From NCBI RefSeq assembly GCF_021049285.1, contig NZ_CP088017.1, positions 4,206,414-4,270,413 on the forward strand: a DNA stretch of 64,000 bases. Direction: 5' to 3'. This document shows positions 44,120-54,478 of this stretch, piece after piece (positions within the stretch are counted from its first letter, which is position 1; every line of letters starts with the position of its first letter). The notes beneath the pieces were generated by a model. It worked only from the letters and a program-made list of their open reading frames with translations, did no database searches and was not told where the DNA came from. The position numbers were made by a program, and so were the translations under genes. This stretch comes from Ruania halotolerans. Its GTDB lineage: Bacteria; Actinomycetota; Actinomycetes; Actinomycetales; Beutenbergiaceae.

Positions 44120-46486
44120 GTGATCGCGCCGCCCGCCGAAGAGCCGAGGGATCACCGCTGGAGGCGCACCCATCAGGGGCGCACCCGCGCGCGCCTGGGC
44201 TTGGGCCTGCTGCTGGCGTTGATGGGCGTGCTCGGTGGCACGGCCCTGCCATTCGCTCCTGCCTCCCCGGCCACCGCTGAGGTGACCGAGGGCGAAGTGA
44301 GCGTGGACATCACCCAGATCACCCCGGCGGTGACCCGGCCGGGCGATGACATCGTGATTCGCGGCACGCTGGGAAACGGCACGGCGGAGACGATCGAGGC
44401 ACCGCAGATGCAGTTGCTGCTCCAGCGGCATGTGCCGGCGTCGCGGATCGCGCTGGAGTCGTGGCTCAGCGGGGAGAACACCTTGAACGCGGCCATCCTC
44501 ACTGTGGAGTATCTCGACGACGTCCCTTCCGGTGCCGAGGTGCCGTTCACCATCACCCTTCCCGCCGAACGCTCACCCTTCGACGGTGCGCTGTGGGGTC
44601 CCCGCGGAATCGAGGTCCGTGCGGTCTCGGAGGGGCTGCTGGCGGCGGAGCGAACAGCCCTGCTCTGGTACCCGGGCGAGGCGCAGGTCTCCGCTCCCAC
44701 CGAACTCTCCGTGCTGGTGCCATTCACTCCGACGACCCAGGAGTGGGAAACCTCGGTAGCGACGGATTCACCGGTGGCACAGGTGGCCGCCGATCGGTTG
44801 GGGCCCGTGCTGGCTGGGATGCCGGACGGTGTTGCGTGGGCAATCGATGCGGCACTGCTGGAGGGCCAGGCGGTGGAGTCCGGCGGCGAGGAGACCGCTG
44901 AACCCGAGGATGCAGGCCCTGAGGAGACAGCGGACACAACGGACACAGCCTCACCAGCCGCCGAGGAAACCGCCGAGGGAACGCCGTCGGATGACGACAC
45001 CGACACCGACACCGACACCGGTTCCGGGGACGGCGCAGACCCCACGCTCACCGAGCAGTTCGTCAGTGGCGCCGCACAGCGAGACGTGATCGCCCTCGGC
45101 TATGCGGACGCGGACCAGTCGGTGCTCACCGGGCCTGCCGGTGCCACCCTCATCCGGGCAGGTCAGGAACGCACCGCCGAGTTGTTCGCCGCCCACGGCA
45201 TCTCCGCCCTCGACGATGTGGCGTGGCCCGAGTCCGCCGACCTCACCTCCGTGACTGCACTCGCTGAGGCTGACGCACGCGCCGTGGTTCTCCCTGCCGA
45301 TGCGATGCCCACGACCGTGCCCCTGAACTACACGCCCTCGGGGCGCACCCAGGTGGAGACCAGTGCCAAGGATGTTGAGGCGATGCTCTGGGATGGGCAG
45401 CTCTCCGATTCGTTCAGTGCCGATCTCAGCGCTCTGCAGATCCGGCAGTCCGTCCTCGCCCAAACAGCGGTGATCGCCCGCGAACAGCCCGCGGACGCAC
45501 GCGGCCTGCTGGCCGCACTGGACCGGGAGGTGGGCAGCGATCCGGACGAGCTCACCGCTCTCTCGGACACCATCACGGCCCTCGACGACGCCCCGTGGGT
45601 GCAGCTGTCCAACCTGCGCTCACTGCTCGGGCGTACGGCCGCCGGCGAAGCTCGTGCACCATTGCCGGTGAGCACCGCCAGCGATGCCCACCTCGACGCG
45701 GGCACGCTGTCTCGACTGGCTGAGGCCTGGTCGGAGGCGGATGCCTTCGCACAGGTCACCGACGACCCCACCCAGTTCCGCGACGAGTTCGCGCCCCCCG
45801 TGCTGACGGGCCTGTCAAGCACGCTGATCACCGCACCCACCACCCGCGACCAGCTCGTCGAGGATGCCTTCGCCGCGGTCGCGGAACTGAGCTCCGGCAT
45901 CAGCGTGGAACCAGGCAGTGAGGTGTTGCTCATTTCCTCCTCCGGCGAGATCCCGATCACGCTGGAGAGCAATCTTCCCGTGGGGGCGAGCGTGGCAGTT
46001 CAACTGGTTCCTGCGGACCCACGTCTGCTCGCCGAGGAGTCCGTGACCACGCATCTCCCGCCAGGTGGAGCCACCACCGTCAGGCTGCCGGTCACGGCAG
46101 TGGCGAACGGCAACGTCAACGTGTCCGTGGAGGTGCTCAACACCGAGGGCAACGTTCTCGTGGCGCCCGAACCGTTCCGGGTACGGGTGCGAGCCGACTG
46201 GGAGGACATCGGCACGGTCGTCGTGGCTGGGCTGCTGGTGCTGGGCCTCGCCGTGGGCCTGATCCGGACGATCCGCAAGGGTCACCGACGGTTCGAGCCG
46301 GTCACCCGCGCGAGCGCTGCACAGGATTCAGGGCCCGACGGCGAAGCCTCGCCACGCCAGACGAGTCCCGCTGGTGAGCTGGCCGGGAGGTCCCCGGCAG
46401 GGGACGAGGGCACCTTCTCCTCAGATCGCGACACTGCGCCGTCGGCGGGTACGCACTCCCCGACGGCCGACGACGGGAGGCCCTGA
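44120..46486 (+). CDS. DUF6049-type secreted/membrane protein
   Basis: 788 aa. N-terminal signal segment (LGLGLLLALMGVLGGTALPFA), a long extracellular region with an acidic Glu/Asp/Thr-rich stretch (about 255-305), and one membrane helix near the end (VVVAGLLVLGLAVGLI) before a short cytoplasmic tail. Matches the conserved actinobacterial family found beside murJ; likely a cell-wall factor of unknown role. GTG 44120 is the first plausible start after the NUDIX stop. Its TGA overlaps the murJ ATG (TGATG). Confidence 0.85.
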   Translation: MIAPPAEEPRDHRWRRTHQGRTRARLGLGLLLALMGVLGGTALPFAPASPATAEVTEGEVSVDITQITPAVTRPGDDIVIRGTLGNGTAETIEAPQMQLLLQRHVPASRIALESWLSGENTLNAAILTVEYLDDVPSGAEVPFTITLPAERSPFDGALWGPRGIEVRAVSEGLLAAERTALLWYPGEAQVSAPTELSVLVPFTPTTQEWETSVATDSPVAQVAADRLGPVLAGMPDGVAWAIDAALLEGQAVESGGEETAEPEDAGPEETADTTDTASPAAEETAEGTPSDDDTDTDTDTGSGDGADPTLTEQFVSGAAQRDVIALGYADADQSVLTGPAGATLIRAGQERTAELFAAHGISALDDVAWPESADLTSVTALAEADARAVVLPADAMPTTVPLNYTPSGRTQVETSAKDVEAMLWDGQLSDSFSADLSALQIRQSVLAQTAVIAREQPADARGLLAALDREVGSDPDELTALSDTITALDDAPWVQLSNLRSLLGRTAAGEARAPLPVSTASDAHLDAGTLSRLAEAWSEADAFAQVTDDPTQFRDEFAPPVLTGLSSTLITAPTTRDQLVEDAFAAVAELSSGISVEPGSEVLLISSSGEIPITLESNLPVGASVAVQLVPADPRLLAEESVTTHLPPGGATTVRLPVTAVANGNVNVSVEVLNTEGNVLVAPEPFRVRVRADWEDIGTVVVAGLLVLGLAVGLIRTIRKGHRRFEPVTRASAAQDSGPDGEASPRQTSPAGELAGRSPAGDEGTFSSDRDTAPSAGTHSPTADDGRP

Positions 46487-49400
46487 TGGCAGGGCGCGGC
46501 CTGGCCGGATCCGCTGCCGTGATGTTCTCGGGGACTCTGGTCTCGCGGATCCTTGGCGTGCTGCGCAACGCGCTGATGGTGGCCGCGATCGGCGTGACTG
46601 GTAGCGGCGCAGCGAACGCGTTCTCGGTGGCCAACAAGCTCCCGAACATCATTTACATGCTGATCGCGGGCGGGATCCTGAACGCCGTGCTGGTCCCGCA
46701 GATCGTGCGGGCGATGCGCAAGGACGATGGTGGCACCGAGTATGTGAACCGGCTACTCACGCTCGCCGCCACCGTGATGGGCGTCATCACCCTGGTGCTG
46801 ACCGCCGCCTCGACGGTGCTCATCACGGTCTATGCCGAGGCCCTGCGTGACGGGCCGTGGATGCCGCTGGCCGTAGCGTTCGCGATGTGGTGCATCCCGC
46901 AGCTGTTCTTCTACGGGCTGTACACGCTCCTGGGGCAGCTACTGAACGCGCGCAGCAGTTTCGGGCCGTACATGTGGGCGCCCGCGCTGAACAACGTCAT
47001 CTCCATCGCCGGACTGGTGGTGTACCTGATCGTCTACGGCGGCTATGCCACCGATCCAGCCGCAGTGGCGCAATGGGATGCACAGCGGATCGCGCTGCTC
47101 GCGGGCCCATGGACCCTCGGCGTGGTGGCCCAGGCACTCATTCTGATCGTGCCGCTACACCGCAGCGGGTTCCGATACCGGCCGAAATGGGGGCTGCGCA
47201 ACACCGGCCTGCGCTCTGCAGGCCGGGTGGCGACGTGGGCCTTCGCCGCCCTCGCTGCCGGTCAGGTGGGGTACCTGGCGATCTCGAACCTGGCCGCGGC
47301 GGCCGGAGCACGCTCAGAGGGCCTCGCCGACCCTGCGAGCGTGGCGGGCAACGCCGCCTATGACAACGCCTTTCTCATCTTCATGCTCCCGCAGTCGCTG
47401 ATCACCGTCTCCCTGGTGACGGCGATGTTCACCCGGCTCAGTGAACACGCCGCCGGCGGGCGCACGTTCCGAGTCCGCGACGACCTCTCCCGGGGCTTGC
47501 GCACCCTGGCCGTGTTCACCGTTTTCGCCGCCGGCGCGTTCATGGTGCTGGCCATCCCGCTCACCCAGGTGATCACCTTCGGCCAGGCCTCTTTCACGTC
47601 CTACCAAGCGGTGGGCCATGTGCTGGTGGCGATGCTGGTGGGCCTGCCCGCGATCGCGATCTGGACGATGGCACAACGGGTCTACTTCGCCTTCGAGGAC
47701 GCCCGGTCGCTGTTCTGGATCCAGGTACCGATGGCCGGGCTCCAGATCGTGGGCAGCGTGATCGCCTTTCTCGTGATGGACGTGCAGTGGTGGGTGGTCG
47801 GTGCCGGTGCGGCCACCTCACTCAGCAATACGTTCGGTGCATTGGTGGCCTATCTGGCATTGCGCCGCAAGCTGCCGAATCTGGACGGTGCGCGGGTGCT
47901 GCGCACCCACCTGCGGGTCTTCCTCGCCGTGGTGCCCACCACACTGCTCGGCTGGGGGGCGCTGCACCTGTGGGGTGTGCAGACGTCCTTCGCCGGAGCC
48001 CTGCTCCGGGTGCTCGTGCTCGGCGGGGCGATGGGGCTGCTGTATCTGGTGCTGCTACGCCTTCTGCGCGTGGGAGAACTGGATCAGCTCCTCGGCCGGG
48101 TCGGTGCGATGCTCATGCCGATCACACGGCGACTTGAGCCGATCACCACGCGCATCTGGGTGCCTGGTCCGTTGCGTACGATATGGGCAGGCATCATCGG
48201 TGGTGAGGGGAACGGAGGGACGTCTGTGACGCACGGCACGACGCCGACCCTTGAGCCGGGAGCGATGCTGGCCGATCGCTACGTCCTCCACGCCGCACAG
48301 GAATGTGACCTCCCGGCCGGGAACGTGTGGTCGGGTCATGACGAGATCCTGCAGCGTGCCGTCCTGCTCACCGTGCTGGAGGGGACGCAGCGGGAGGAGG
48401 CCCTCGACGCCGCCCGTCGCGCCGCCTTGATCAGCGACCCGAGGCTGCGACGCATCCTACGAGTGGGATCGCATGAGGGGACCGGATTCGTGGTCTCCGA
48501 CCCCACGCCGGCCACGTCGCTTGCAGAGCTGCTCACCGACGCCCGGCTCCCGGCCGCACAGGCTCGCAGCTTCGTGGGCGAGGCAGCAGCAGCCCTGGAG
48601 ATTGCTCGCAAACGTGGCGTTCACCACCTGTATCTGCGGCCTTCGGCGCTGCGGGTGACGGCCGCCGGTGACGTGCAGCTCAGTGGTCTGGCCGTGGATG
48701 CTGCTCAGGCCGGCGTCAGCCCTGGCGATTCGCGCCACTCCGCACGCGTGGACGCCGTCGACCTCGTTGCCCTCCTCTATGCCGCACTCACCGGCTACTG
48801 GCCGGGCAAGCCCGGACGAGCCGGGGGCCTACCCGTGGCGCCTCGCCACGATGGTGCGCCAGTACCACCAGGGGACCTCGTCGACGACGTCCCGCACGAC
48901 CTCGACACACTCTGCGCCGTGACGTTCGGCCCGCACCAAGACGGCCCGTTCACCGCCGGTGAACTCGTCCGAGAGCTGGAACCGTGGGATGGGCTCGACG
49001 CGGTGACGCCCGTTGCGACTGTGCCGGCGGTGCCCGAATCCGGTGCTGACGGCGACGGTCATGCGATCGGCCACGACGAGGGCGAGAAGGATCCCGAGCC
49101 GATTGCCGGCGAAGCCGGCTCGCCCGCAGCAGGCCCCACTCCCGGCGACGAGGGCGCGGTGGCCGAGGAGAACGAAGGCGGTGCGCCAGCTGACGATGCT
49201 GAGCCTGAGGATGGCGGGGAATCGGTGGCGGACGGTGCCGCAGGCCCCAGCGTGAGCGACCCGACCGGATGGAGTCCGCCCGCCCCGCCCACGGATCACA
49301 CCCCGGTGCCGTTCTCCGCCGTGCTCGAACCCAGCGCTACGCCACCGGCGCCGGGCTATTACGCCCGGCACGTGACGGGCGGTACCACGGTCTTGCCCAC

Positions 49401-50412
49401 TCCGGGTGGCGGCGTGAGCCGGCCCGCCGAGGCACAGCCCGAGGCCGCGTCTCCCGACGCTGCACGTGACGAGGCCGACGCCGCCCCGTCAACGGCTGGA
49501 CCCAGGCCGGGCTCGCCCGCTGAGACTGCGGCTCCTGATGCTGCCGCCATCCCGGTCGCCAGGCGCCCACTGCCCCCCACCCTCGGCTGGGACGATCCCG
49601 CCGGGGCGCCGCCGCAGCGGCCGTCACGGCCGATCGGTGCTGACGCGCCCCCCACGGTGGCGGCGGGGCTGACCAGCACCATGGCCGCCGTCGGCACGCA
49701 GATCAAACAGGGCGTGCGCAGACGCTTCTTCCGGCAGACCGAGGGTGAGGACGGCCCGCGCGAGCGGTTCAACCCGACTCCCATCGTGATCTTCGTGATG
49801 ATCACCGTGGTGGTGCTCGCCACGATTCTGGCGATCGGCTCACTGCGAGACGCCTCGACGGCATTCGACCCGGCCGACCACACCCGCGAGCCGGTCACCT
49901 CGGCGCCCGAGACGACGGAAGAGCCGACCGAGGAACCGACTGAGGAACCCACGGAAGAGCCGACGGAGGAGCCCACTCAACCGGTCACCATCACGATCGA
50001 CGAAGGTCGTTCGCTCGACCCGTCCACGGGTGTGGGTGACAACGAGGAACAGGCGCGGTTCGCCGTCGACGGCGATCCGGACACCGTGTGGAGCTCCCTG
50101 CGCTACGAGAATCCGCAATACGGGATGAAGGACGGCCTCGGCTTCGCGGTGGTGCTCGACCAGACCGCCACGGTCACCTCCGTGACGGTGGATATGCAGG
50201 GCTCAGGTGGGGTCCTGCAGATCCGTGACACTGATCCAGACGACCCGAGCGGCGGCGAGGTGCTCGCCGAGGGTGAGATGGGCCCGGACACCACCTACAC
50301 CCTGTCCACACCGACGGAGCTGGACACGATCGTGCTGTGGTTCCCTGAGCTACCGGTGGCGGACTCGGACGGTCGCAACCGGATCGAGCTGGCCGAGATC
50401 ACGGTGAACTGA
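46486..50412 (+). CDS. murJ: MurJ lipid II flippase with pseudokinase and F5/8-type domain
   Basis: 1308 aa. MviN/MurJ domain with 14 helices (about 1-545); kinase-like domain (about 594-833) that lacks the catalytic motifs: HHLYLRPSALRV replaces HRDxKPxN, and LSGLAVDAA replaces DFG, so it is a pseudokinase. Then come a long Pro/Glu/Ala linker, a membrane helix (about 1097-1119), an EEPT repeat, and a C-terminal F5/8 type C (discoidin) domain outside the cell. The plan is that of mycobacterial MviN, where a phosphorylated pseudokinase recruits FhaA. Flips lipid II for peptidoglycan. Starts within the DUF6049 stop. Confidence 0.94.
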   Translation: MAGRGLAGSAAVMFSGTLVSRILGVLRNALMVAAIGVTGSGAANAFSVANKLPNIIYMLIAGGILNAVLVPQIVRAMRKDDGGTEYVNRLLTLAATVMGVITLVLTAASTVLITVYAEALRDGPWMPLAVAFAMWCIPQLFFYGLYTLLGQLLNARSSFGPYMWAPALNNVISIAGLVVYLIVYGGYATDPAAVAQWDAQRIALLAGPWTLGVVAQALILIVPLHRSGFRYRPKWGLRNTGLRSAGRVATWAFAALAAGQVGYLAISNLAAAAGARSEGLADPASVAGNAAYDNAFLIFMLPQSLITVSLVTAMFTRLSEHAAGGRTFRVRDDLSRGLRTLAVFTVFAAGAFMVLAIPLTQVITFGQASFTSYQAVGHVLVAMLVGLPAIAIWTMAQRVYFAFEDARSLFWIQVPMAGLQIVGSVIAFLVMDVQWWVVGAGAATSLSNTFGALVAYLALRRKLPNLDGARVLRTHLRVFLAVVPTTLLGWGALHLWGVQTSFAGALLRVLVLGGAMGLLYLVLLRLLRVGELDQLLGRVGAMLMPITRRLEPITTRIWVPGPLRTIWAGIIGGEGNGGTSVTHGTTPTLEPGAMLADRYVLHAAQECDLPAGNVWSGHDEILQRAVLLTVLEGTQREEALDAARRAALISDPRLRRILRVGSHEGTGFVVSDPTPATSLAELLTDARLPAAQARSFVGEAAAALEIARKRGVHHLYLRPSALRVTAAGDVQLSGLAVDAAQAGVSPGDSRHSARVDAVDLVALLYAALTGYWPGKPGRAGGLPVAPRHDGAPVPPGDLVDDVPHDLDTLCAVTFGPHQDGPFTAGELVRELEPWDGLDAVTPVATVPAVPESGADGDGHAIGHDEGEKDPEPIAGEAGSPAAGPTPGDEGAVAEENEGGAPADDAEPEDGGESVADGAAGPSVSDPTGWSPPAPPTDHTPVPFSAVLEPSATPPAPGYYARHVTGGTTVLPTPGGGVSRPAEAQPEAASPDAARDEADAAPSTAGPRPGSPAETAAPDAAAIPVARRPLPPTLGWDDPAGAPPQRPSRPIGADAPPTVAAGLTSTMAAVGTQIKQGVRRRFFRQTEGEDGPRERFNPTPIVIFVMITVVVLATILAIGSLRDASTAFDPADHTREPVTSAPETTEEPTEEPTEEPTEEPTEEPTQPVTITIDEGRSLDPSTGVGDNEEQARFAVDGDPDTVWSSLRYENPQYGMKDGLGFAVVLDQTATVTSVTVDMQGSGGVLQIRDTDPDDPSGGEVLAEGEMGPDTTYTLSTPTELDTIVLWFPELPVADSDGRNRIELAEITVN

Positions 50413-50525
50413 ACGCCACCATCGAATGAACATCGCGCGTCAGGGCGTGAGACGCCCCCACCGCGTGGAACATTCCCCGATCGGGCATGGTTGAGTCAGC
50501 AGTGCCCCGACCAGAAGGACCTTTC

Positions 50526-51518
50526 ATGACCGACGAGAACGCCGTACACGACGTCATCATCATCGGCTCCGGCCCCTCCGGATACACCGCCGCCGTCTAC
50601 GCCGCCCGCGCGGGCCTGGCACCGGTGGTCTTCGCCGGCGCGATCACCGCCGGTGGTGCACTGATGAACACTACCGAGGTGGAGAACTTCCCGGGCTTCC
50701 CGGACGCCGTGATGGGCCCGGACCTGATGGAGAAGATGCGCGCGCAGGCTGAACGTTTCGGCGCGCAGATCCGCTACGAGGACGTCACCTCCGTGCAACT
50801 TGAGGGCCCCGTGAAGACCGTGATCAGCGACGATGACGAGGTTTTCCACGCCCGCGCGGTGATCCTGTCCACGGGATCGGCCTACAAGGAGATCGGGTTG
50901 CCGGAGGAGAAGACGTTCTCCGGCCGCGGCGTGAGCTGGTGCGCCACCTGCGACGGCTTCTTCTTCAAGGACCAGGACATCCTGGTGGTCGGCGGCGGGG
51001 ACTCCGCCATGGAGGAGGCGTTGTTCCTGACCCGGTTCGGGCGCTCGGTGACCGTGGTGCACCGCAGGGACGAGCTGCGCGCTTCGAAGATCATGGCTGA
51101 GCGTGCGCTCGCCGATCCGAAGATCACCTTCGCCTGGAACAGTGAGGTGGCCGCGATCCACGGGGATCAGAAGGTCAGCAGCGTGACCCTTCGGGACACC
51201 GTGACTGGCGAGACGCGCGAGGTGGGCGCCTCCGGTGTGTTCGTGGCGATCGGGCACCTGCCCCGCACCGAGCTGGTGATCGGCCAGGTGACGTTGAACG
51301 AGGAGGGGTACATCGACGTCGAGCACCCCAGCACCCGCACCAACATCCCCGGCGTATTCGCTGCGGGGGACGTGGTGGATCACCACTACCGCCAGGCGAT
51401 CACCGCGGCCGGCACCGGGTGCTCAGCAGCCCTGGACGCCGAACGCTACCTTGCCGCGCTGGACGCCGCTCCGGCAGCACCGGCGGCCGCGGACGCTGCC
51501 GCCGCACTCGTGAACTGA
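50526..51518 (+). CDS. trxB: thioredoxin reductase
   Basis: 330 aa. FAD-binding GSGPSG, redox pair C139-A-T-C142, NADPH-binding [10 protein letters not shown] and the C-terminal GVFAAGDV motif. The last 20 residues are an Ala-rich extension. AAGGACC precedes ATG 50526. Upstream of trxA, which it reduces. Confidence 0.97.
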   Translation: MTDENAVHDVIIIGSGPSGYTAAVYAARAGLAPVVFAGAITAGGALMNTTEVENFPGFPDAVMGPDLMEKMRAQAERFGAQIRYEDVTSVQLEGPVKTVISDDDEVFHARAVILSTGSAYKEIGLPEEKTFSGRGVSWCATCDGFFFKDQDILVVGGGDSAMEEALFLTRFGRSVTVVHRRDELRASKIMAERALADPKITFAWNSEVAAIHGDQKVSSVTLRDTVTGETREVGASGVFVAIGHLPRTELVIGQVTLNEEGYIDVEHPSTRTNIPGVFAAGDVVDHHYRQAITAAGTGCSAALDAERYLAALDAAPAAPAAADAAAALVN

Positions 51519-51552
51519 CCTGCACCGACCTGCACTGACCTGAGGAGAGACC

Positions 51553-51879
51553 ATGGGCGCCATCGACACCACCAGCGACGCCACCTTCCGTACCGACGTG
51601 CTCGAGGCGGACAGGCCTGTCGTCGTGGACTTCTGGGCCGACTGGTGCGGCCCGTGCAAGCAGTTCGCACCGATCCTGGAGGAGATCGCCGCCGAGAACG
51701 CGGACAAGATCTCGGTGCTCAAGCTGGACGTGGACGCGAACCCGGAGACCACCGCCGCCTACAACGTCGTCTCGATCCCGACCATCAATGTCTACTCCGG
51801 TGGCGAGTTGGTGAAGTCCGTGGTGGGTTCGCGCCCCAAGAAGGCCTTCCTCGCGGAGATCGACGAGTTCCTCAGCTGA
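51553..51879 (+). CDS. trxA: thioredoxin
   Basis: 108 aa. Active site WCGPC (C32, C35), cis-Pro in SIPTI, standard length. GAGGAGAG precedes ATG 51553. Cotranscribed with trxB (34 bp). Confidence 0.97.
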   Translation: MGAIDTTSDATFRTDVLEADRPVVVDFWADWCGPCKQFAPILEEIAAENADKISVLKLDVDANPETTAAYNVVSIPTINVYSGGELVKSVVGSRPKKAFLAEIDEFLS

Positions 51880-52013
51880 CGTAGCGCTTCCCGCCCCGGG
51901 TGTGGCACACCTCGCGTTCGCCACATCCCGTACTCGCTCACCGTGCACCGCTCAGACCGTGACAGACTCTGGGGCGGAAGCGCCCGAGCGGCGGGCGCGC
52001 GAGAGGAGGCCTG

Positions 52014-53378
52014 ATGAACGACCCATCCCAGGATCCGAGGTCCGTCTCCGCCGCTGCCGCCGCCGAGGACGTTCCGACGCCCGGCCGAGGCACCCGCCTG
52101 GACCCGTGGCTCGGGCACTACGCCGAGCGTACCCACGGGATGAAGGCCTCGGAGATCCGGGCACTGTTCGCCGTCGCGAACCGGCCCGAGGTGGTCTCGC
52201 TGGCAGGCGGCATGCCGTTCCTGGCAGGACTTCCTCTGGAAACCATCAGCCAGGTGACGGCGAAACTGCTCTCCGAACGCGGCGCCGTCGCCCTCCAGTA
52301 CGGCTCTGGGCAGGGTGAGGAAGCCTTTCGGGAGCAGATCCTGGAGGTGATGCGAGCCGAGCACATTCGCGCCCACTCCGACGATGTGGTGGTCACCACC
52401 GGTTCACAGCAGGCATTGGACCTGGTGACCAGGATCTTTGTGAACCCCGGCGATGTGATCGTGGCGGAGGCTCCCAGCTATGTGGGCGCGCTGGGCGTGT
52501 TCCGCGCGTACCAGGCCGATGTGGTGCACACCCCGATGGATGCCGACGGACTGGTACCGGAGGCGTTGGAGGAAACTCTCGCCGACCTGGCCGCCCAAGG
52601 CCGGACGGTGAAGCTGCTGTACACGGTGCCCAACTTCCACAATCCCGGCGGAGTCACCCTCAGCCGCGAGCGGCGGCCTCAGATCGTGGAGATCGCCCAG
52701 CGCTACGGGGTGCTGATCCTGGAGGACAACCCGTACGGGCTGCTCGGCTTCGACGAGGACCCGCTTCCGGCGCTGCATACCTACGCCCCGGAGAGCGTCA
52801 TCTACCTCGGGTCCTTCTCGAAGACCTTCGCCCCCGGTTATCGCGTGGGGTGGGCGTTGGCTCCGCATGCTGTTCGAGAGAGGTTGGTCCTGGCGGCTGA
52901 GTCGGCGATCCTGTGCCCGTCGATGATGAGCCAGCTCTCCATCTCCACGTACCTGTCCACATGCGACTGGCGCGGCCAGATCAAAACCTTCCGGGAGGTG
53001 TACCGCGAGCGCCGCGACGCGATGATGGACGCGCTCGGTGAGTCCCTGCCGTCAGCGTCCTGGACCGAGCCTCGCGGCGGTTTCTACACCTGGGTGCAGA
53101 TGCCCGAGGGTCTGGACGCTCAGGACATGCTGCCCCGTGCCGTCACCGAGCTGGTGGCCTACGTGCCCGGCACCGCGTTCTACGCCGACGGGCAGGGCAA
53201 GGAGTTCATGCGCCTGTCCTACTGCTACCCGACTCCGGAGCGGATTCGCGAGGGGGTTCGCCGCCTGTCCACTGTGGTGAACAACGAGCTCGAGCTGGTG
53301 CGCATGTTCGGCACCTCAGGCGGTATCGGTGCCGCCGGTGGTGCCGGGATTGACGCTCCCGGCCCAGACCAGACCTGA
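52014..53378 (+). CDS. PLP-dependent aminotransferase (class I/II, 2-aminoadipate type)
   Basis: 454 aa. Fold-type I aminotransferase with VVTTGSQQALDLV, PNFHNPGG, and the Schiff-base Lys in GSFSKTFAPGYRVGW; of the MocR-domain-like group but without a helix-turn-helix. Substrate unknown. GAGGAGG before ATG 52014. Followed after 11 bp by the ligase-like gene, so the two form an operon. Confidence 0.9.
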   Translation: MNDPSQDPRSVSAAAAAEDVPTPGRGTRLDPWLGHYAERTHGMKASEIRALFAVANRPEVVSLAGGMPFLAGLPLETISQVTAKLLSERGAVALQYGSGQGEEAFREQILEVMRAEHIRAHSDDVVVTTGSQQALDLVTRIFVNPGDVIVAEAPSYVGALGVFRAYQADVVHTPMDADGLVPEALEETLADLAAQGRTVKLLYTVPNFHNPGGVTLSRERRPQIVEIAQRYGVLILEDNPYGLLGFDEDPLPALHTYAPESVIYLGSFSKTFAPGYRVGWALAPHAVRERLVLAAESAILCPSMMSQLSISTYLSTCDWRGQIKTFREVYRERRDAMMDALGESLPSASWTEPRGGFYTWVQMPEGLDAQDMLPRAVTELVAYVPGTAFYADGQGKEFMRLSYCYPTPERIREGVRRLSTVVNNELELVRMFGTSGGIGAAGGAGIDAPGPDQT

Positions 53379-53389
53379 GGAGACCCCAG

Positions 53390-54382
53390 TTGAGCGCAGA
53401 ACAGCCCGACGCCGTCCCTTCCGCTTCGCACGCGGGGGACCCGTTAGAGGTCGTCATCCTGGCCGGTGGCCTGTCCCACGAGCGAGAGGTCTCGATCCGG
53501 TCCGGGCGCCGGGTGGCCGAGGCGCTGCGTGCGGCGGGTGCGGCTGTCACCGTACATGACCTGGACACCGGCCTCCTCGACTTCCTGCGCACGGCGCAGC
53601 CCGACGTCGTCTGGCCACTTCTGCACGGTTCCATGGGGGAGGACGGAGCGGTCCGCGAGTTGCTGGCCATGGCCGGCGTACCGTTCGTGGGCACGGACGC
53701 TGCCGGTGCGCGAACGACCTGGTCCAAGCCGGTGGCCGCATCGCTGATGCGGCGTGCAGGTGCGCACACTCCCGAGTCAGCCACCCTTCCGCAGAGCCTG
53801 TTCCGGGAGGTGGGCGCTCAGACGGTGCTGGACCGCGTAGTTGCTCGCCTCCCGCTGCCACTCGTGGTCAAACCGGCCATGGGCGGATCGGCGCTCGGCG
53901 TCACCGTGGTGACGGACCGGGCTCAGCTGCCACAAGCCATGGTCCACTGCTTCTCCTATGGGGAGACGGCGCTCATCGAGCGGGCCGTGGAGGGGACCGA
54001 GGTGGCGGTCTCGGTGGTGGACACCGGTGCGGGACCGCGCGCCCTGCCTGCCGTGGAGATCGCGACAGACGGGCCGTACGACTACGACGCACGGTACAAC
54101 GCCGGCCGCACTGAGTACTTCGCCCCTGCCCGGCTTTCTGCCCGCGATGCCCGCACGGCTGCCGAACTCGCCGTGCTCGCGCACGAGACCCTGGGTCTGC
54201 AGCACATCTCCCGCACGGACATGATCCTCGATTCCGGCGGCCTCGCATGGTTCCTCGATGCGAACGTGGCTCCGGGCATGACGGAGACGAGCCTGTTCCC
54301 CCAGGCCGTGCAGGCGGCCGAGCACACGGTGGAGCGGTTGTACCTGGAGCTAGCCCGCGCCGGGCAGCGCGCCCCGCGGTGA
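53390..54382 (+). CDS. D-alanine-D-alanine ligase family protein
   Basis: 330 aa ATP-grasp protein with LAGGLSHEREVSIRSG, PLLHGSMGEDG, VVKPAMGGSALGV and LDANVAPGMTETSLFPQ. The usual LEVNTxPGMT is LDANVAPGMT here, so a metal ligand Glu is Asp. May be a dedicated paralogue rather than the main Ddl. TTG 53390 is the start: GAGGAGA, overlapping the previous stop, stands 8 nt upstream. Convergent with parB. Confidence 0.88.
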   Translation: MSAEQPDAVPSASHAGDPLEVVILAGGLSHEREVSIRSGRRVAEALRAAGAAVTVHDLDTGLLDFLRTAQPDVVWPLLHGSMGEDGAVRELLAMAGVPFVGTDAAGARTTWSKPVAASLMRRAGAHTPESATLPQSLFREVGAQTVLDRVVARLPLPLVVKPAMGGSALGVTVVTDRAQLPQAMVHCFSYGETALIERAVEGTEVAVSVVDTGAGPRALPAVEIATDGPYDYDARYNAGRTEYFAPARLSARDARTAAELAVLAHETLGLQHISRTDMILDSGGLAWFLDANVAPGMTETSLFPQAVQAAEHTVERLYLELARAGQRAPR

Positions 54383-54437
54383 CGCCGGGCAGCGTCCCGT
54401 TCTCGGCTGCCTGCGCTGCCTGATCCTTGATTTCGTC

Positions 54438-54458
54438 GGTGAGCGGTGGGCGCTCACC
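54438..54458. terminator. hairpin between convergent ddl-like gene and parB
   Basis: 8-bp arms GGTGAGCG and CGCTCACC with a 5-nt loop. Shared terminator, no long T-tract. Confidence 0.65.
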
Positions 54459-54478
54459 TTCGAGGTCGGGGCGAGGGC

